DNA of 64,000 nucleotides from Desulfocapsa sp. (lineage in GTDB: Bacteria; Desulfobacterota; Desulfobulbia; Desulfobulbales; Desulfocapsaceae): contig JAOZKN010000005.1 of assembly GCA_029935315.1 (NCBI GenBank), positions 1-64,000 on the forward strand, given 5' to 3'. Positions within the stretch are counted from its first letter, which is position 1; every line of letters begins with the position of its first letter. Position numbers and translations under genes: made by a program. Shown here in pieces: positions 47,889 to 58,117 of this stretch. The notes below the pieces were generated by a model, which made no database searches, was not told the origin of the DNA, and saw only the letters and a list, made by a program, of their open reading frames with translations.

Positions 47889-48341
47889 ATGTTTTCTATA
47901 AAATATATTGTATCCATCAGCCTGTTGTGTGGCATATCCCTGCTCCAGGCAGGGTGTTCCATCTCCTATTCCCTTGAAAAATCATCAGACTCTGTCTCCG
48001 CGAGTCTGGATTCGCTGACCTCTATATCCACATCTTCCTCGGGTGGAGAAGAAGAAAAAGTGACTGAAACAGCAACTGTTTATGAAGAAGATATTGCTGC
48101 CATCACTGTACTGTACGCCAGTCGTGAAAAGAATAATGACGAGTATCAGCGTCAGATTAGCCGAATTGCCCAAAATCATGGTATCGGAGACTGGGAACAG
48201 GAGTCCGCGACCTATACAGGTATGGGCATGGGATTGAGGCGTGCGGGAGTGGCAGAGGATTCCATCTCAAATATGCCTTACTTCCGCCCCCTTTCCAGTA
48301 CTCCCAATTTTGATACGGTTCTGGAAGGCTATAGAATGTAG
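47889..48341 (+). CDS. Putative lipoprotein, unknown function
   Basis: Lipobox LLQAGC; 150 aa; upstream of and colinear with the DUF4105 gene. Confidence 0.65.
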   Translation: MFSIKYIVSISLLCGISLLQAGCSISYSLEKSSDSVSASLDSLTSISTSSSGGEEEKVTETATVYEEDIAAITVLYASREKNNDEYQRQISRIAQNHGIGDWEQESATYTGMGMGLRRAGVAEDSISNMPYFRPLSSTPNFDTVLEGYRM

Positions 48342-48360
48342 AGCTTTGGCTCTTTCCCGG

Positions 48361-50151
48361 ATGCGCTTTGTAAGTTGTTTACTGCTTTTATTTCTGCCCT
48401 GCAGCCTGTGGGCCACGGATCTTTTTGATCCTGGCGAAGACAGCAGTCTTGATTTTTTGTATATTAATGCCAACGCTGGCGAGGCTGCCGGAGGGCACAC
48501 TGCCCTGCGTCTTGGTGAGGCTGTCTTTCACTATCAGTTTTTTCCCGACGAGACCTTTCTTCTTGTCCGCGAGTCCTGGGACTCTTTTCGTTTTCTCTAT
48601 AACGATCTGCATAATCGCAGTATTTCCATTGCCACCCTCCCCCTTGCTGATTCCACACAATCGCAGATCAGATACCACTTTACCGAATTACTTGCCGGGC
48701 AGCAGCAGTTCTTTGCTGAGCTGGATCTGGCCCGGCAAAAAAAGGAATCGTTTTCACGGTTCCTGGAAGGGAAATTTGATTTTACCGTGAAAGGGCTTGG
48801 TTTTTTTGAGCTCCCCCCGGCAACTCTCGGGAAGAGTCCGCTGCGAAGAGCGATTGCAGCAGATCTAGGGGCTGATTTTCTTGAGAACAGCCTTGAGGCC
48901 GCGGAACAGGTTGTTGCAGCAATGATCAGCAGGGTGAACAGTGGTACCGATATTGCGTACCAGCAGCTACTGGAGGCTCTTTCTTTACGGGGCGCTTTGC
49001 GTGTATTGGCAGGGGATTTAGCGTTGGGTAAAGAGGCTCTTGTTCCCGCTATGGAATGGGAGAAGAGTTTAAATGCCGAAGAGGTAGATGCCTTACAGCG
49101 ATTCGCCAGTTATTTACAAATTTCCATAGTGGGATTGCTCCAATCCAGCCGGCCGGACAGGGGAGAAACACTCCTTTTGCAGACGGCACGCTATCTGGCA
49201 GTTTCACAGTCTCTTGCGACGTTGCGACTTGTTACCCTGGATCCATTTTTTGAAACTGTGGGGACGGTTGAACTGAAAGGCGCAGATTTAGAAGAAGGTA
49301 AACTCGACCACTTGCAGGATGATTTGAAACGGCAGGCCAATAGACGTCGAGAGCTTTTTTTACAAATAAAAGGACATCCTGAGATTTCTTGTTCTTTACT
49401 CGAGATGAGTCGGGCAAGGGCGTGGGAATTATCCCGTGTCTCCGCCAGCCATCGCCTAGTTCGGATTCTGGTGCGGCCGGTTTTACCGGCAAAACCAGCC
49501 GTTGTTACCCTGGAGAATTTGCGTCCGGACAAGGACAGGATTCAGGAAGCAATCACACAGCTGGATGCAACGATTGCTGCGCTCTATAACAAACGTGACG
49601 CAGAATATGGCTACAATCTACTGTTAAGAAACTGCGCCACGGAGCTGATTCGTTCATTGAATACAAGCTTTCCCGATCGTCAAAGGGGCGAAGCTGCTTT
49701 GGGGGGATGGATGGAGGCAGATGATGGACTGGTCTTTATTCCCTTTCTCTTCTACAATGGGGCCACTTCCGCATTTGTTGTTGCAGAAGAACAATTTCTG
49801 CCTGCCAGGCGTTTGCGTAACCTGGAAAAGCTGTATGCGGAAGGAAATGATTTACGGGTCTGGTTGCGGGAATCAAACACCTTTTCCTCCACACTGTATG
49901 AGCGGCGCACAAAGGACACCCCATTTCTTTTTTTTACAGATGATGCTTTTTTGTTACGCCCGGTTCTTGGCCTTTTTAATCTTGGCTATGCGACTCTGCA
50001 CGGGGTAGCCTCTGTTTTTACCCTGCCATTTGACGGGGGAGAAGGCTTGAACCAGGCAGGGCGTGGCATCTTTTACAGTTTACCGGAATTGACGTTCGGG
50101 AATATCAGAAAGGGCAGCTATCCTCTTGGGGAGGATATGGCTCATCCCTGA
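48361..50151 (+). CDS. DUF4105-family protein (Lnb N-terminal periplasmic-like)
   Basis: Signal peptide MRFVSCLLLLFLPCSLWA; LYINANAGEAAGGHTALRLGEAVFHYQF; YNLLLRNCATELIRSLN. Confidence 0.8.
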   Translation: MRFVSCLLLLFLPCSLWATDLFDPGEDSSLDFLYINANAGEAAGGHTALRLGEAVFHYQFFPDETFLLVRESWDSFRFLYNDLHNRSISIATLPLADSTQSQIRYHFTELLAGQQQFFAELDLARQKKESFSRFLEGKFDFTVKGLGFFELPPATLGKSPLRRAIAADLGADFLENSLEAAEQVVAAMISRVNSGTDIAYQQLLEALSLRGALRVLAGDLALGKEALVPAMEWEKSLNAEEVDALQRFASYLQISIVGLLQSSRPDRGETLLLQTARYLAVSQSLATLRLVTLDPFFETVGTVELKGADLEEGKLDHLQDDLKRQANRRRELFLQIKGHPEISCSLLEMSRARAWELSRVSASHRLVRILVRPVLPAKPAVVTLENLRPDKDRIQEAITQLDATIAALYNKRDAEYGYNLLLRNCATELIRSLNTSFPDRQRGEAALGGWMEADDGLVFIPFLFYNGATSAFVVAEEQFLPARRLRNLEKLYAEGNDLRVWLRESNTFSSTLYERRTKDTPFLFFTDDAFLLRPVLGLFNLGYATLHGVASVFTLPFDGGEGLNQAGRGIFYSLPELTFGNIRKGSYPLGEDMAHP

Positions 50152-50246
50152 CTTGTGAGATATTTTCTAATATGGCAGTTTTGAGATAGAATCTTGCGGG
50201 AGGGGATTTGGGTTGTTTTTCTGAGCGTATTGAGAAATAGTGTAGC

Positions 50247-50336
50247 ATTTCCTTAGTGAAACGAAGCCACAAAAATGCGACTGTCTGAGTGAGGAACGAA
50301 CGAGTTTCGCATTTTGGCGAAGTGAACTTAGGAAAT
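50247..50336. repeat. 90-bp imperfect intergenic inverted repeat (REP/MITE-like candidate)
   Basis: Outer arms atttccttag / cttaggaaat; inner 9-bp perfect stem aaaatgcga (50272-50280) / tcgcatttt (50307-50315). Confidence 0.65.
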
Positions 50337-50458
50337 CAAACGCCCCGTAGGAAGTGCCCTTGGGGTGCTATTACTCACCGTAGCGAGAAAAATAATCCAA
50401 GTCCCCGGATGATAAGCTCTGCAACTTTCTTAACCAGACGCGATAGATCCTAAAGAAC

Positions 50459-51526
50459 ATGAAAAAAATAGCCTGCTTTATCACACCCCATGGATTTGGC
50501 CATGCAACACGGATGGCTGCTGTTCTTGAGGCTCTGCAACGACAAATTCCCGATCTTTATCCACAGCTTTTCACCACTGTTCCCGAATCACTTTTTGCCG
50601 AGACCCTTGAGAATTTCGGTTACTTTCCGGTGCACTGTGATATTGGCCTGATCCAAAAAGACGGTATGTCTGCGGATATCCCTGCAACCATCACTCGTCT
50701 GCAGGAGTCTCTGCCCTTTGCTGATGCACTGGTCAAAGAATTAGCCATGCAAATAAAGGGATGCAGTCTGGTTCTCTGTGATATCTCTCCTTTAGGGATT
50801 GCTGTGGCCAGGGAGGCGGGAATTCCTTCAGTGCTTATTGAAAACTTCACCTGGGATTGGATTTACCGGGCCTATCTTTCCCGGTATCCTGATCTTCTGC
50901 CGGCCATTGAGTATCTGGCTGGCCAGTATAAGCAGGCTGATATGCATATCTGCACGGAACCTGTTTGCCAGCCGGATCAGGAAGCATTTTACTGTGGACC
51001 CATTTTTCGTCGCATTCGTCAGCAAGGCAAAGAAGTGCGAAAGAAACTTGACTGCGGGGATAAAAAGCTTGTCCTTATCACCATGGGCGGCATTGATCTG
51101 GCGCTTCCCTTTGTCCACCAACTTCCCACCTTTACAGACACTGTTTTTATCCTTGCCGGGCAGGACAGGAATCACCGTCTTGCAGATAATGTCCTTCTGC
51201 TCTCACGGAGCAGTGATTTCTATCACCCGGATCTGATTAATGGGGTTGATTGTGTGGTGTGTAAGAGTGGCTACTCAACCGTGGCCGAATGTTTCCAGGC
51301 GGGAGTTCCCGTTGTCACCGTGGGACGGGCAACCTTTCCGGAATCGCCAATTCTTGAAGAATTCTGTGCCAGCCGTCTGGGAGGGGAGAGTCTCAGCCAG
51401 GAAGAATTTTTTTCCGGCAGCTGGCTGAGCGGTCTTGAAACCCTCTTTTCAAAGCAGCGTACCGCCCCTGCTCGCCAAAACGGTGCGGATTCCATTGCGG
51501 AATATCTGTATTCTTTTCTTTCTTAG
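50459..51526 (+). CDS. Glycosyltransferase-like (MGT/MurG-like GT-B fold)
   Basis: FITPHGFGHATRMAAVLEALQ; VLITMGGIDLALPF; VDCVVCKSGYSTVAECFQAGVPVVTVGR. Confidence 0.85.
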   Translation: MKKIACFITPHGFGHATRMAAVLEALQRQIPDLYPQLFTTVPESLFAETLENFGYFPVHCDIGLIQKDGMSADIPATITRLQESLPFADALVKELAMQIKGCSLVLCDISPLGIAVAREAGIPSVLIENFTWDWIYRAYLSRYPDLLPAIEYLAGQYKQADMHICTEPVCQPDQEAFYCGPIFRRIRQQGKEVRKKLDCGDKKLVLITMGGIDLALPFVHQLPTFTDTVFILAGQDRNHRLADNVLLLSRSSDFYHPDLINGVDCVVCKSGYSTVAECFQAGVPVVTVGRATFPESPILEEFCASRLGGESLSQEEFFSGSWLSGLETLFSKQRTAPARQNGADSIAEYLYSFLS

Positions 51527-51561
51527 GGCGTGTCCTTCAAGAGTACGGCCCTTTTGTACTG

Positions 51562-52020
51562 TTACTTTTTATATTTGATCTGCAGGCCGTGGAGAAAATT
51601 TCGTAAAATCTGATCTTTACAGCTACGATAATTTTTGTGACCCGGTTTGCGAAAAAATGCATTCAGCTCGGGTTTGCCCACACGCAGGTTTGCCAAATCC
51701 AGAATTTTCACGATATCATCAGTCTTCAGGTTCAATGCAATTCTCACTTTTCTGAAGATGATATTGTTCGTTAAACGGCTCTCTGGTTTGGGCTGCGGCC
51801 CTTCCAGTTTACCTCGCTTATGGCTAATCAATCCATTGAGAAAGGTTGCCAGTTCTGTGTCGTTACATGGCTGGAATGCCGGATCTTCCTCTTTTTTCAA
51901 CCAGTCGCTGATCTGCTCTCGAGTGACCTGATGCCCACCCAGCGCAAAGAGTGTTATCATTTTCGAATCGTCAAAATCGAATGTATAACGGAGGCGGCGT
52001 AATATATCATTGTTCATCAT
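51562..52020 (-). CDS. DUF1456/YehS-family protein
   Basis: MMNNDILRRLRYTFDFDDSKMITLFALGGHQVTREQISDWLKKEEDP with duplicated RKVRIALNLKTDDIVKILDLANLRVGKPELNAFFRKPGHKNYR. Confidence 0.88.
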   Translation of the reverse strand: MMNNDILRRLRYTFDFDDSKMITLFALGGHQVTREQISDWLKKEEDPAFQPCNDTELATFLNGLISHKRGKLEGPQPKPESRLTNNIIFRKVRIALNLKTDDIVKILDLANLRVGKPELNAFFRKPGHKNYRSCKDQILRNFLHGLQIKYKK

Positions 52021-52048
52021 AGTTGTTTGTCCTTTACTGAAACGACGA

Positions 52049-52987
52049 TCATCTTTTTTGGTACTGCAGTGCCATCTGCTCGATTTCCTGAGCAATACGT
52101 TGTTGCAATGATTCCGGCTCCAGCACCTTTGCCATGGAGCCATACTGGAGGACTTTTAGCATGATTTCTCTGTCATCAGCCACCGGTAGTGAAAGAATAA
52201 TTCCATTCTCCAGTTTTTCCATGTGCTGTTTCTCGTGCCAGTGCTGACGCCGTACCAGTTCCGCTGCTGTCCCTGTGAAGAGGATTCTGGCCTGGTAGCG
52301 TGTTTTTCCCGTAAAAATGCCAAAGGCTCCATGAAGAAAAGATTCAGGGGCGGGATGCGTCTGTTTATTGCATTTTTTGCCGCTGGTAGCGGAGTTGATA
52401 CGTGCCATATGAAAGAGGCGATGGTCGTTTCGCAGATAGCAGTAAGCGAGCAGATACCAGCGCCCCTGGTAGTTGACCAGTTGCAGAGGCTCCAGGGTAC
52501 GTTTGCTCATTTGTGCGTCGGCCGACTGGTATTCAATCTCCAAAAAACGCTTTTGTAACACCGCTTCAATGATGGACTCAAATATGGATGGCGCAAGGTC
52601 TTCCACCTCTATCCACTGGCAGGAGACATTTTCCATCAGTTGTTCGTAACCCGGTGCAATCAGTTGACTTAACCGTTTTTCAAGCTTGTGCATCTCCGGC
52701 AGGTTGCCAAGCCCTGCTTCATCGGCCATTTTGTTGAGCAATCCCATAAGAAAGAGGAGTTTAGGACTGTCCTCAAAGGGGAGTGAGAAGGCGTTGTCGG
52801 TGTAATAGTAGCCGTTTTTGCCAGAATCAAAGGCCAAAGGTGCAAGAAGACGATCACGGAGATAGTTGATGTCGCGGTGTGCTGTGGCGCGGGAGAGTTC
52901 AAACTCTTCCTGAAGGGTTCTGGCGTTGGGATAACGATTATTTTTCAGCTTTTGATGAAGGGCGTAGATACGTTCCAGCTGGCTCAT
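52049..52987 (-). CDS. HTH + WYL-domain transcriptional regulator
   Basis: TLQEEFELSRATAHRDINYLRDRLLAPL; LEIEYQSADAQMSKRTLEPLQLVNYQGRWYLLAYC. Confidence 0.92.
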   Translation of the reverse strand: MSQLERIYALHQKLKNNRYPNARTLQEEFELSRATAHRDINYLRDRLLAPLAFDSGKNGYYYTDNAFSLPFEDSPKLLFLMGLLNKMADEAGLGNLPEMHKLEKRLSQLIAPGYEQLMENVSCQWIEVEDLAPSIFESIIEAVLQKRFLEIEYQSADAQMSKRTLEPLQLVNYQGRWYLLAYCYLRNDHRLFHMARINSATSGKKCNKQTHPAPESFLHGAFGIFTGKTRYQARILFTGTAAELVRRQHWHEKQHMEKLENGIILSLPVADDREIMLKVLQYGSMAKVLEPESLQQRIAQEIEQMALQYQKR

Positions 52988-52997
52988 ATCTGGTGTC

Positions 52998-54461
52998 TCA
53001 CCGGGGTTTACGCCTGTGTTTCACTGGTAATATCTTCATCTGTTCCCGATATTTAGCAACGGTACGTCTGGCCAGCGTGATATCGTCTGCGTCGAGTTTT
53101 TTTGAAATGGTGTTATCACTCAATGGCTTGTATGGGTCTTCTTCCTGGATCATTTTGCGGATACGTTCGCGGATGGATTCGGCGGCCAGTGCCTCTTTGC
53201 CACGTATGGGGATGGCAGTGGAGAAGAAATATTTCAGCTCATAAATGCCAAGGGGAGTGTGCACGTATTTATTTGAGGTGACCCGACTGATGGTAGATTC
53301 GTGCATCTCGATATCTTCGGCAACATCCCGTAAAATAAGAGGCCTCAGGTGCGTGGCGCCATGCTCGAAAAACTCAGCCTGAAATTTCAAAATGGAATCC
53401 ATTACCTTAAAGATCGTACGCTGACGCTGATGCAGGGATTTAATAAACCAGCCGGCATCTTTTAACTTCTCTTTGATATATTTTTTTGACTGTTTCTCCA
53501 ACCCTTCTTCCGATTGCAGGAGCTCCTGCAAACCAGAGGAGAGCTTCAGGTTGGGAATATCTTCTTCATTGAGGCGAATCACAAATTCGCCATCAATTCT
53601 TCGGACATATACATCCGGAACAACATAGTTGGTGGCTTCATTGTTGTAGGGGAGGCCGGGAAAGGGGGTCAGTTCGGATGTGATGAACTCAATGGCCTTT
53701 ACAACATCTGCCCGTTTTTTGCCGGTGGCCCTGGAGATTTCTTTATAATTTCTGGTCTGCATAAGATTCAAGAGATCTTTGACAATTGTTGCTGCCAGCG
53801 TGTCTTTTTTGCCCATGCGTTCAAGCTGCAGATACAATGACTCGCTCACGTCGCGGGCGGCAATACCAGGTGGATCCAGGTCTTGGATGGTTTCCAGGAT
53901 ATATTCGGCAGAATCATGGTCGCAGTTAGTTTCATCCATGACATCCTGCAGCGTGCATTCCAGAAATCCGTAACGGTTCAGGTTGCCCGCTATAAAAAGA
54001 GCAATTTCCCATTCTTCAGGCTCCAGTTCAGCATGGGCAAGTTGCCACTGTAAGTAAGCGAGGAGGCTGGGTTTTTCAGAGATGAAATCAAACTGGCTGG
54101 GAGCATCGGCGGCCGGTGTCTCGTGGGAAAAAGAGACATTAGAATCAAAGGTATTGGCGTAATCGTCCCAGTTGGTTTCAGGAACAGTGTCTTCCATGCG
54201 AACCTGTTCCGTATGATCCTGCTCCTTCTGCTCACTGGCTTTGGGGGCTTCTTCGGTGGAGGAAAGACTCTGCTGGTTCTGCGGAACAAGATCGGCAGTG
54301 GAAGTATCCTCCTCAAGCCCTGGGTTCTGCTCAATTTCTGCCTGCAGGGCATCGGAAAGCTCAAGACGATTCATTTGCAGCAGCTTGATGGCAAGACGCA
54401 ACTGGGGCGTCATCACCAGTTTTTGGGAAAGCTTTAGCTGTTGTCTGAGTTCCAGTGCCAT
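52998..54461 (-). CDS. rpoN: RNA polymerase sigma-54 factor
   Basis: MALELRQQLKLSQKLVMTPQLRLAIKLLQMNRLEL; DVAEDIEMHESTISRVTSNKYVHTPLGIYELKYFF; RpoN-box-like ARRTVAKYREQMKI. Confidence 0.97.
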   Translation of the reverse strand: MALELRQQLKLSQKLVMTPQLRLAIKLLQMNRLELSDALQAEIEQNPGLEEDTSTADLVPQNQQSLSSTEEAPKASEQKEQDHTEQVRMEDTVPETNWDDYANTFDSNVSFSHETPAADAPSQFDFISEKPSLLAYLQWQLAHAELEPEEWEIALFIAGNLNRYGFLECTLQDVMDETNCDHDSAEYILETIQDLDPPGIAARDVSESLYLQLERMGKKDTLAATIVKDLLNLMQTRNYKEISRATGKKRADVVKAIEFITSELTPFPGLPYNNEATNYVVPDVYVRRIDGEFVIRLNEEDIPNLKLSSGLQELLQSEEGLEKQSKKYIKEKLKDAGWFIKSLHQRQRTIFKVMDSILKFQAEFFEHGATHLRPLILRDVAEDIEMHESTISRVTSNKYVHTPLGIYELKYFFSTAIPIRGKEALAAESIRERIRKMIQEEDPYKPLSDNTISKKLDADDITLARRTVAKYREQMKILPVKHRRKPR

Positions 54462-54470
54462 AGTTATTCG

Positions 54471-55193
54471 TTACATTGAAAAATTTTCGCCAAGATACAT
54501 CTTCCTGGCAACTTCACTTTCGATAATATCGTCTGCCACACCGCTGGTCAGAATATGACCGGCGTTCATGATGTAGGCAAAGTCACAAACCTGTAATGTT
54601 TCCCGGACATTGTGGTCCGAAATGAGCACGCCAAGCCCCTTATCCTTCAGCCCCATGATAAGTTTTTGCAGATCCGCTACTGCAAGGGGGTCGATGCCGG
54701 CGAATGGTTCGTCAAGGAGGATGAAATCAGGCCGAGTGGCCAGTGCACGCATGATCTCCACCCTCCGGCGTTCTCCGCCAGACAGCGCGTGGCCTTTGTT
54801 TTCTCGCAGGTATTCGATTTTGAGATCACTCATCAACTCGTCAATGCGGTTTGTGATTTCGTTTTTGGCAATCCCCAGTGCTTCCAGAACAATGCGTACG
54901 TTTTCTTCAACGGTGAGCTTTTTGAAAACCGAAGGTTCCTGGGCCAGGTAGGAAATCCCTTTTTGTGCCCGCATATGGATAGGGAGTTTGGTGATTTCTT
55001 CACCATTGAGGAGAACACGGCCACCATCAGGGCGGATAAAACCGGCGATGGAGTAAAAAGAGGTCGTTTTGCCAGCCCCGTTTGGTCCCAACAGGCCAAC
55101 TATCGCACCGGTCTTGACCTGAAGGCTCACGCCTTCAACCACTGTTCGGTTTCGGTATCGCTTAACGAGTTTGTCTGTTTCCAGTAATGCCAT
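54471..55193 (-). CDS. lptB: LPS export ABC transporter ATP-binding protein
   Basis: GLLGPNGAGKTTSFYSIAG; LSGGERRRVEIMRAL; FILLDEPFAGIDPLAV. Confidence 0.96.
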   Translation of the reverse strand: MALLETDKLVKRYRNRTVVEGVSLQVKTGAIVGLLGPNGAGKTTSFYSIAGFIRPDGGRVLLNGEEITKLPIHMRAQKGISYLAQEPSVFKKLTVEENVRIVLEALGIAKNEITNRIDELMSDLKIEYLRENKGHALSGGERRRVEIMRALATRPDFILLDEPFAGIDPLAVADLQKLIMGLKDKGLGVLISDHNVRETLQVCDFAYIMNAGHILTSGVADDIIESEVARKMYLGENFSM

Positions 55194-55264
55194 AATATAG
55201 AAGAACCTGGTTGAAATGTTAAGGGTTCAGGTATCAGCCGATTGTCTGTCAAACATGCTTCAGT

Positions 55265-55783
55265 TTATTGGGGGGTGAGAGTGGCCTTAACCCTGCCCGA
55301 ACTTTTGCTGCCGCTTTCGCCATCCACTGTTGCCGATGTCCGTCCGCCAATCACCTCGGATCGTCCCTCGTCCAGATAATAAACAATGGTGTTTCCCGTG
55401 ATCAGGTTTGTATCCTGCCATGCTTTTGCGTCTCCACTGAGGATTACCTTTCGCTCTTTAGCAAGATAATTCATAGTTTTGCCGGTTCCCAGCCATTCGC
55501 CTTTGGTTATCTCGACATTTCCTTCACAGCGGATGCGTTTTACTTCTTGCTTTGTTCCTTTTCCAGCTGTCGTGTAGAAGACGGTCATTTTGTCAGCCTG
55601 GATACGAACATCCGCTTGTCTGGCATCAACATTTCCTGTGAAAAGGACGTTGTTTTCAGCTTCCAGGGACTCCATATGGTCTGCTTCAATGGTGATGGGA
55701 GCATTTGCCGCCCATGCTGGAGTGGTGACAAATGGTAGGGAAAGCATTAGTATTATAGTAAATAATGGTCTTTTTATGTTCAT
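55265..55783 (-). CDS. lptA: LPS transport periplasmic protein LptA
   Basis: Signal peptide; ITIEADHMESLEAENNVLFTGNVDARQADVRIQADKMTVFY. Confidence 0.9.
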   Translation of the reverse strand: MNIKRPLFTIILMLSLPFVTTPAWAANAPITIEADHMESLEAENNVLFTGNVDARQADVRIQADKMTVFYTTAGKGTKQEVKRIRCEGNVEITKGEWLGTGKTMNYLAKERKVILSGDAKAWQDTNLITGNTIVYYLDEGRSEVIGGRTSATVDGESGSKSSGRVKATLTPQ

Positions 55784-56002
55784 AAGGTCTTCCTTGTGGG
55801 CGTGTAAAAATTTTATTGCAAGTATCAAGCCCAATATAATTCTTGGGTGCTGAAAAGTAAAGAAATCCAGCACAGGAATGGAAAATAAAGATTTCTTTAC
55901 TTCATTGGCGTGAGTCTGTAAAATAAATGGAATATTATAAAAGTCGTGGTATCTCTCTGATTTGAATAGCTAATGTTGCTTGTAACGTAAGGAAATAATA
56001 AT

Positions 56003-56890
56003 ATGCAGGAAAGTATAGACAGGGCGAAAGGTTTAATTGAAGCACTTCCTTATATGCAGGAATTTCGTCATAAAACCGTAGTTGTAAAATATGGCGGACA
56101 TGCCATGGTGGATGAAAATCTGAAGAAACAGTTCGCCCTCGATATGATTCTTCTCAAGCATATCGGTGTTAATCCGGTGATTGTGCATGGTGGCGGGCCG
56201 CAAATTAATCAGCTCCTGGATCGTCTGGAAATTAAGCCCAGTTATGTTCAGGGGATGCGTGTCACCGATGGTGAAACCATGAGCGTGGTGGAAATGGTGC
56301 TGGTGGGGAAGGTGAATAAGGAAATAGTGGGCAATATTAACCATTGCGGGGGCAGGGCCGTGGGGCTTTCCGGTCGTGATGGCGATCTGATAATGGCCGA
56401 GAAACTAAAAATCAATAAAAAGAATGATGATGCCTTGAAAGATGCACCGCCTGAGCTGATTGATCTTGGTCGGGTTGGCCAGGTAACCAAGGTGAATGCA
56501 CAGATTCTACAGGCCCTCGATGATAAAGATTTTATTCCTGTCATCGCCCCCGTGGGAGTTGGTGCAGACGGGCAGGCGTTCAATATTAATGCAGACCTTG
56601 TGGCGGGAGCTGTTGCCGGAGAACTCAAAGCGGCAAAACTTATTTTGCTCACCGATGTCGCCGGTGTTCAGGATGCTGAAGGAACACTGCTCAAGTCATT
56701 ACAGCAGAAAGATCTTGAGGGATATATTGCTGAAGAAACCATTGCCGGTGGGATGATTCCAAAGGTGCGTTGTTGTGCCGATGCCCTTCGTCAGGGAGTA
56801 AGCAAAACCCATATCCTGGATGGTCGGATTGAGCATGCTATTCTGCTTGAGATGTTTACCAAAGAAGGAATTGGAACGGAGATAGTCTGA
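56003..56890 (+). CDS. argB: Acetylglutamate kinase
   Basis: [56 protein letters not shown]. Confidence 0.97.
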   Translation: MQESIDRAKGLIEALPYMQEFRHKTVVVKYGGHAMVDENLKKQFALDMILLKHIGVNPVIVHGGGPQINQLLDRLEIKPSYVQGMRVTDGETMSVVEMVLVGKVNKEIVGNINHCGGRAVGLSGRDGDLIMAEKLKINKKNDDALKDAPPELIDLGRVGQVTKVNAQILQALDDKDFIPVIAPVGVGADGQAFNINADLVAGAVAGELKAAKLILLTDVAGVQDAEGTLLKSLQQKDLEGYIAEETIAGGMIPKVRCCADALRQGVSKTHILDGRIEHAILLEMFTKEGIGTEIV

Positions 56891-58095
56891 TGAGTGAAGA
56901 AAATAAAAGCTGGGCTGAAAGGAGTGAGAAGGTGTTTATCGGAACCTATGCAAGATATCCTGCGACCATGGTGAAAGGTGAAGGCTGCACACTGACTGAT
57001 GCGGAGGGAAAGGAGTATCTGGATTGCCTGGCAGGGATTGCTGTCTGCAGTCTTGGCCATTGTCACCCGGCAGTGACTGCAGCTGTCTGTACACAGGCTG
57101 CCGAGTTGGTACACGTTTCAAATCTTTATTATACACAACCACAGACAGAGCTTGCTGAACTGCTCACAGAACATTCCTTTGCGGATAAGGTCTTTATGGC
57201 CAACAGCGGAGCAGAAGCCAATGAGGCGGCTATAAAGCTTGCCAGGATTTGTGCCGGTCCTGATCGTTATGGGATTATTTCTTTAGCCGGCTCTTTTCAT
57301 GGTAGGACGCTGGCCACCGTTGCTGCCACCGGCCAGCCTAAATTCCATGAAGGTTTTGAGCCCATGCCGGAAGGCTTTTCCCATGCACCATTTGGTAATC
57401 TGAATGTGCTGGAAGCCATGATCACAGACCAGACCTGCGCCATTCTCTGTGAGCCTCTGCAGGGTGAGGGGGGTGTACGTCTCCTTGAAGTTGAATATCT
57501 GCAGGCAGTGGAAAAACTGTGTCGCAACCATGATCTGCTGCTAATTTTTGATGAAATTCAGACGGGACTGGGCCGTACCGGAACCCTTTTTGCCTATGAA
57601 CAGCTTGGGATTGTGCCGGATATTATGACGGTTGCCAAGGCCCTTGGCAACGGGATGCCCATTGGTGCCATGCTTACCAGAAATGAGATTGCCGCTTTTC
57701 TGGTTCCGGGAACGCACGGTTCAACCTTTGGTGGAAACCCAGTGGCCTGTGCCGCAGCTGTGGCCACCATGAAAATCATGCTGGAAGAGGGATTTTTACC
57801 AGGTGTACAGGAAAAGGGAGAGTATTTGCAGACGGCCCTTGAGGGTCTTGCACAAAAACATCCCGGCCTTGCCACTGGTGCCAGAGGAATGGGGCTTATC
57901 CGTGCTTTGGTGCTGACTGAGGATGGTATTGAAAAGGGTGCAGATATGGTGAAGAAGCTTTTTGATAAAGGGGTTCTTATTAATTTCGCAGGCAATAGTG
58001 TACTTCGTTTTCTGCCACCTTTGATTATTACAAAAGAAGAAATTGATCAGCTGGTAGCGGCCCTTGACGAGGTGTTGATGGAGTGTTCCAGTTGA
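56890..58095 (+). CDS. argD: Acetylornithine aminotransferase
   Basis: MANSGAEANEAAIKLAR; LLIFDEIQTGLGRTGTLFAYE; PDIMTVAKALGNGMPIGAML. Confidence 0.95.
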   Translation: MSEENKSWAERSEKVFIGTYARYPATMVKGEGCTLTDAEGKEYLDCLAGIAVCSLGHCHPAVTAAVCTQAAELVHVSNLYYTQPQTELAELLTEHSFADKVFMANSGAEANEAAIKLARICAGPDRYGIISLAGSFHGRTLATVAATGQPKFHEGFEPMPEGFSHAPFGNLNVLEAMITDQTCAILCEPLQGEGGVRLLEVEYLQAVEKLCRNHDLLLIFDEIQTGLGRTGTLFAYEQLGIVPDIMTVAKALGNGMPIGAMLTRNEIAAFLVPGTHGSTFGGNPVACAAAVATMKIMLEEGFLPGVQEKGEYLQTALEGLAQKHPGLATGARGMGLIRALVLTEDGIEKGADMVKKLFDKGVLINFAGNSVLRFLPPLIITKEEIDQLVAALDEVLMECSS

Positions 58096-58117
58096 TGGTA
58101 TTCAGGGAGATAGGAAT

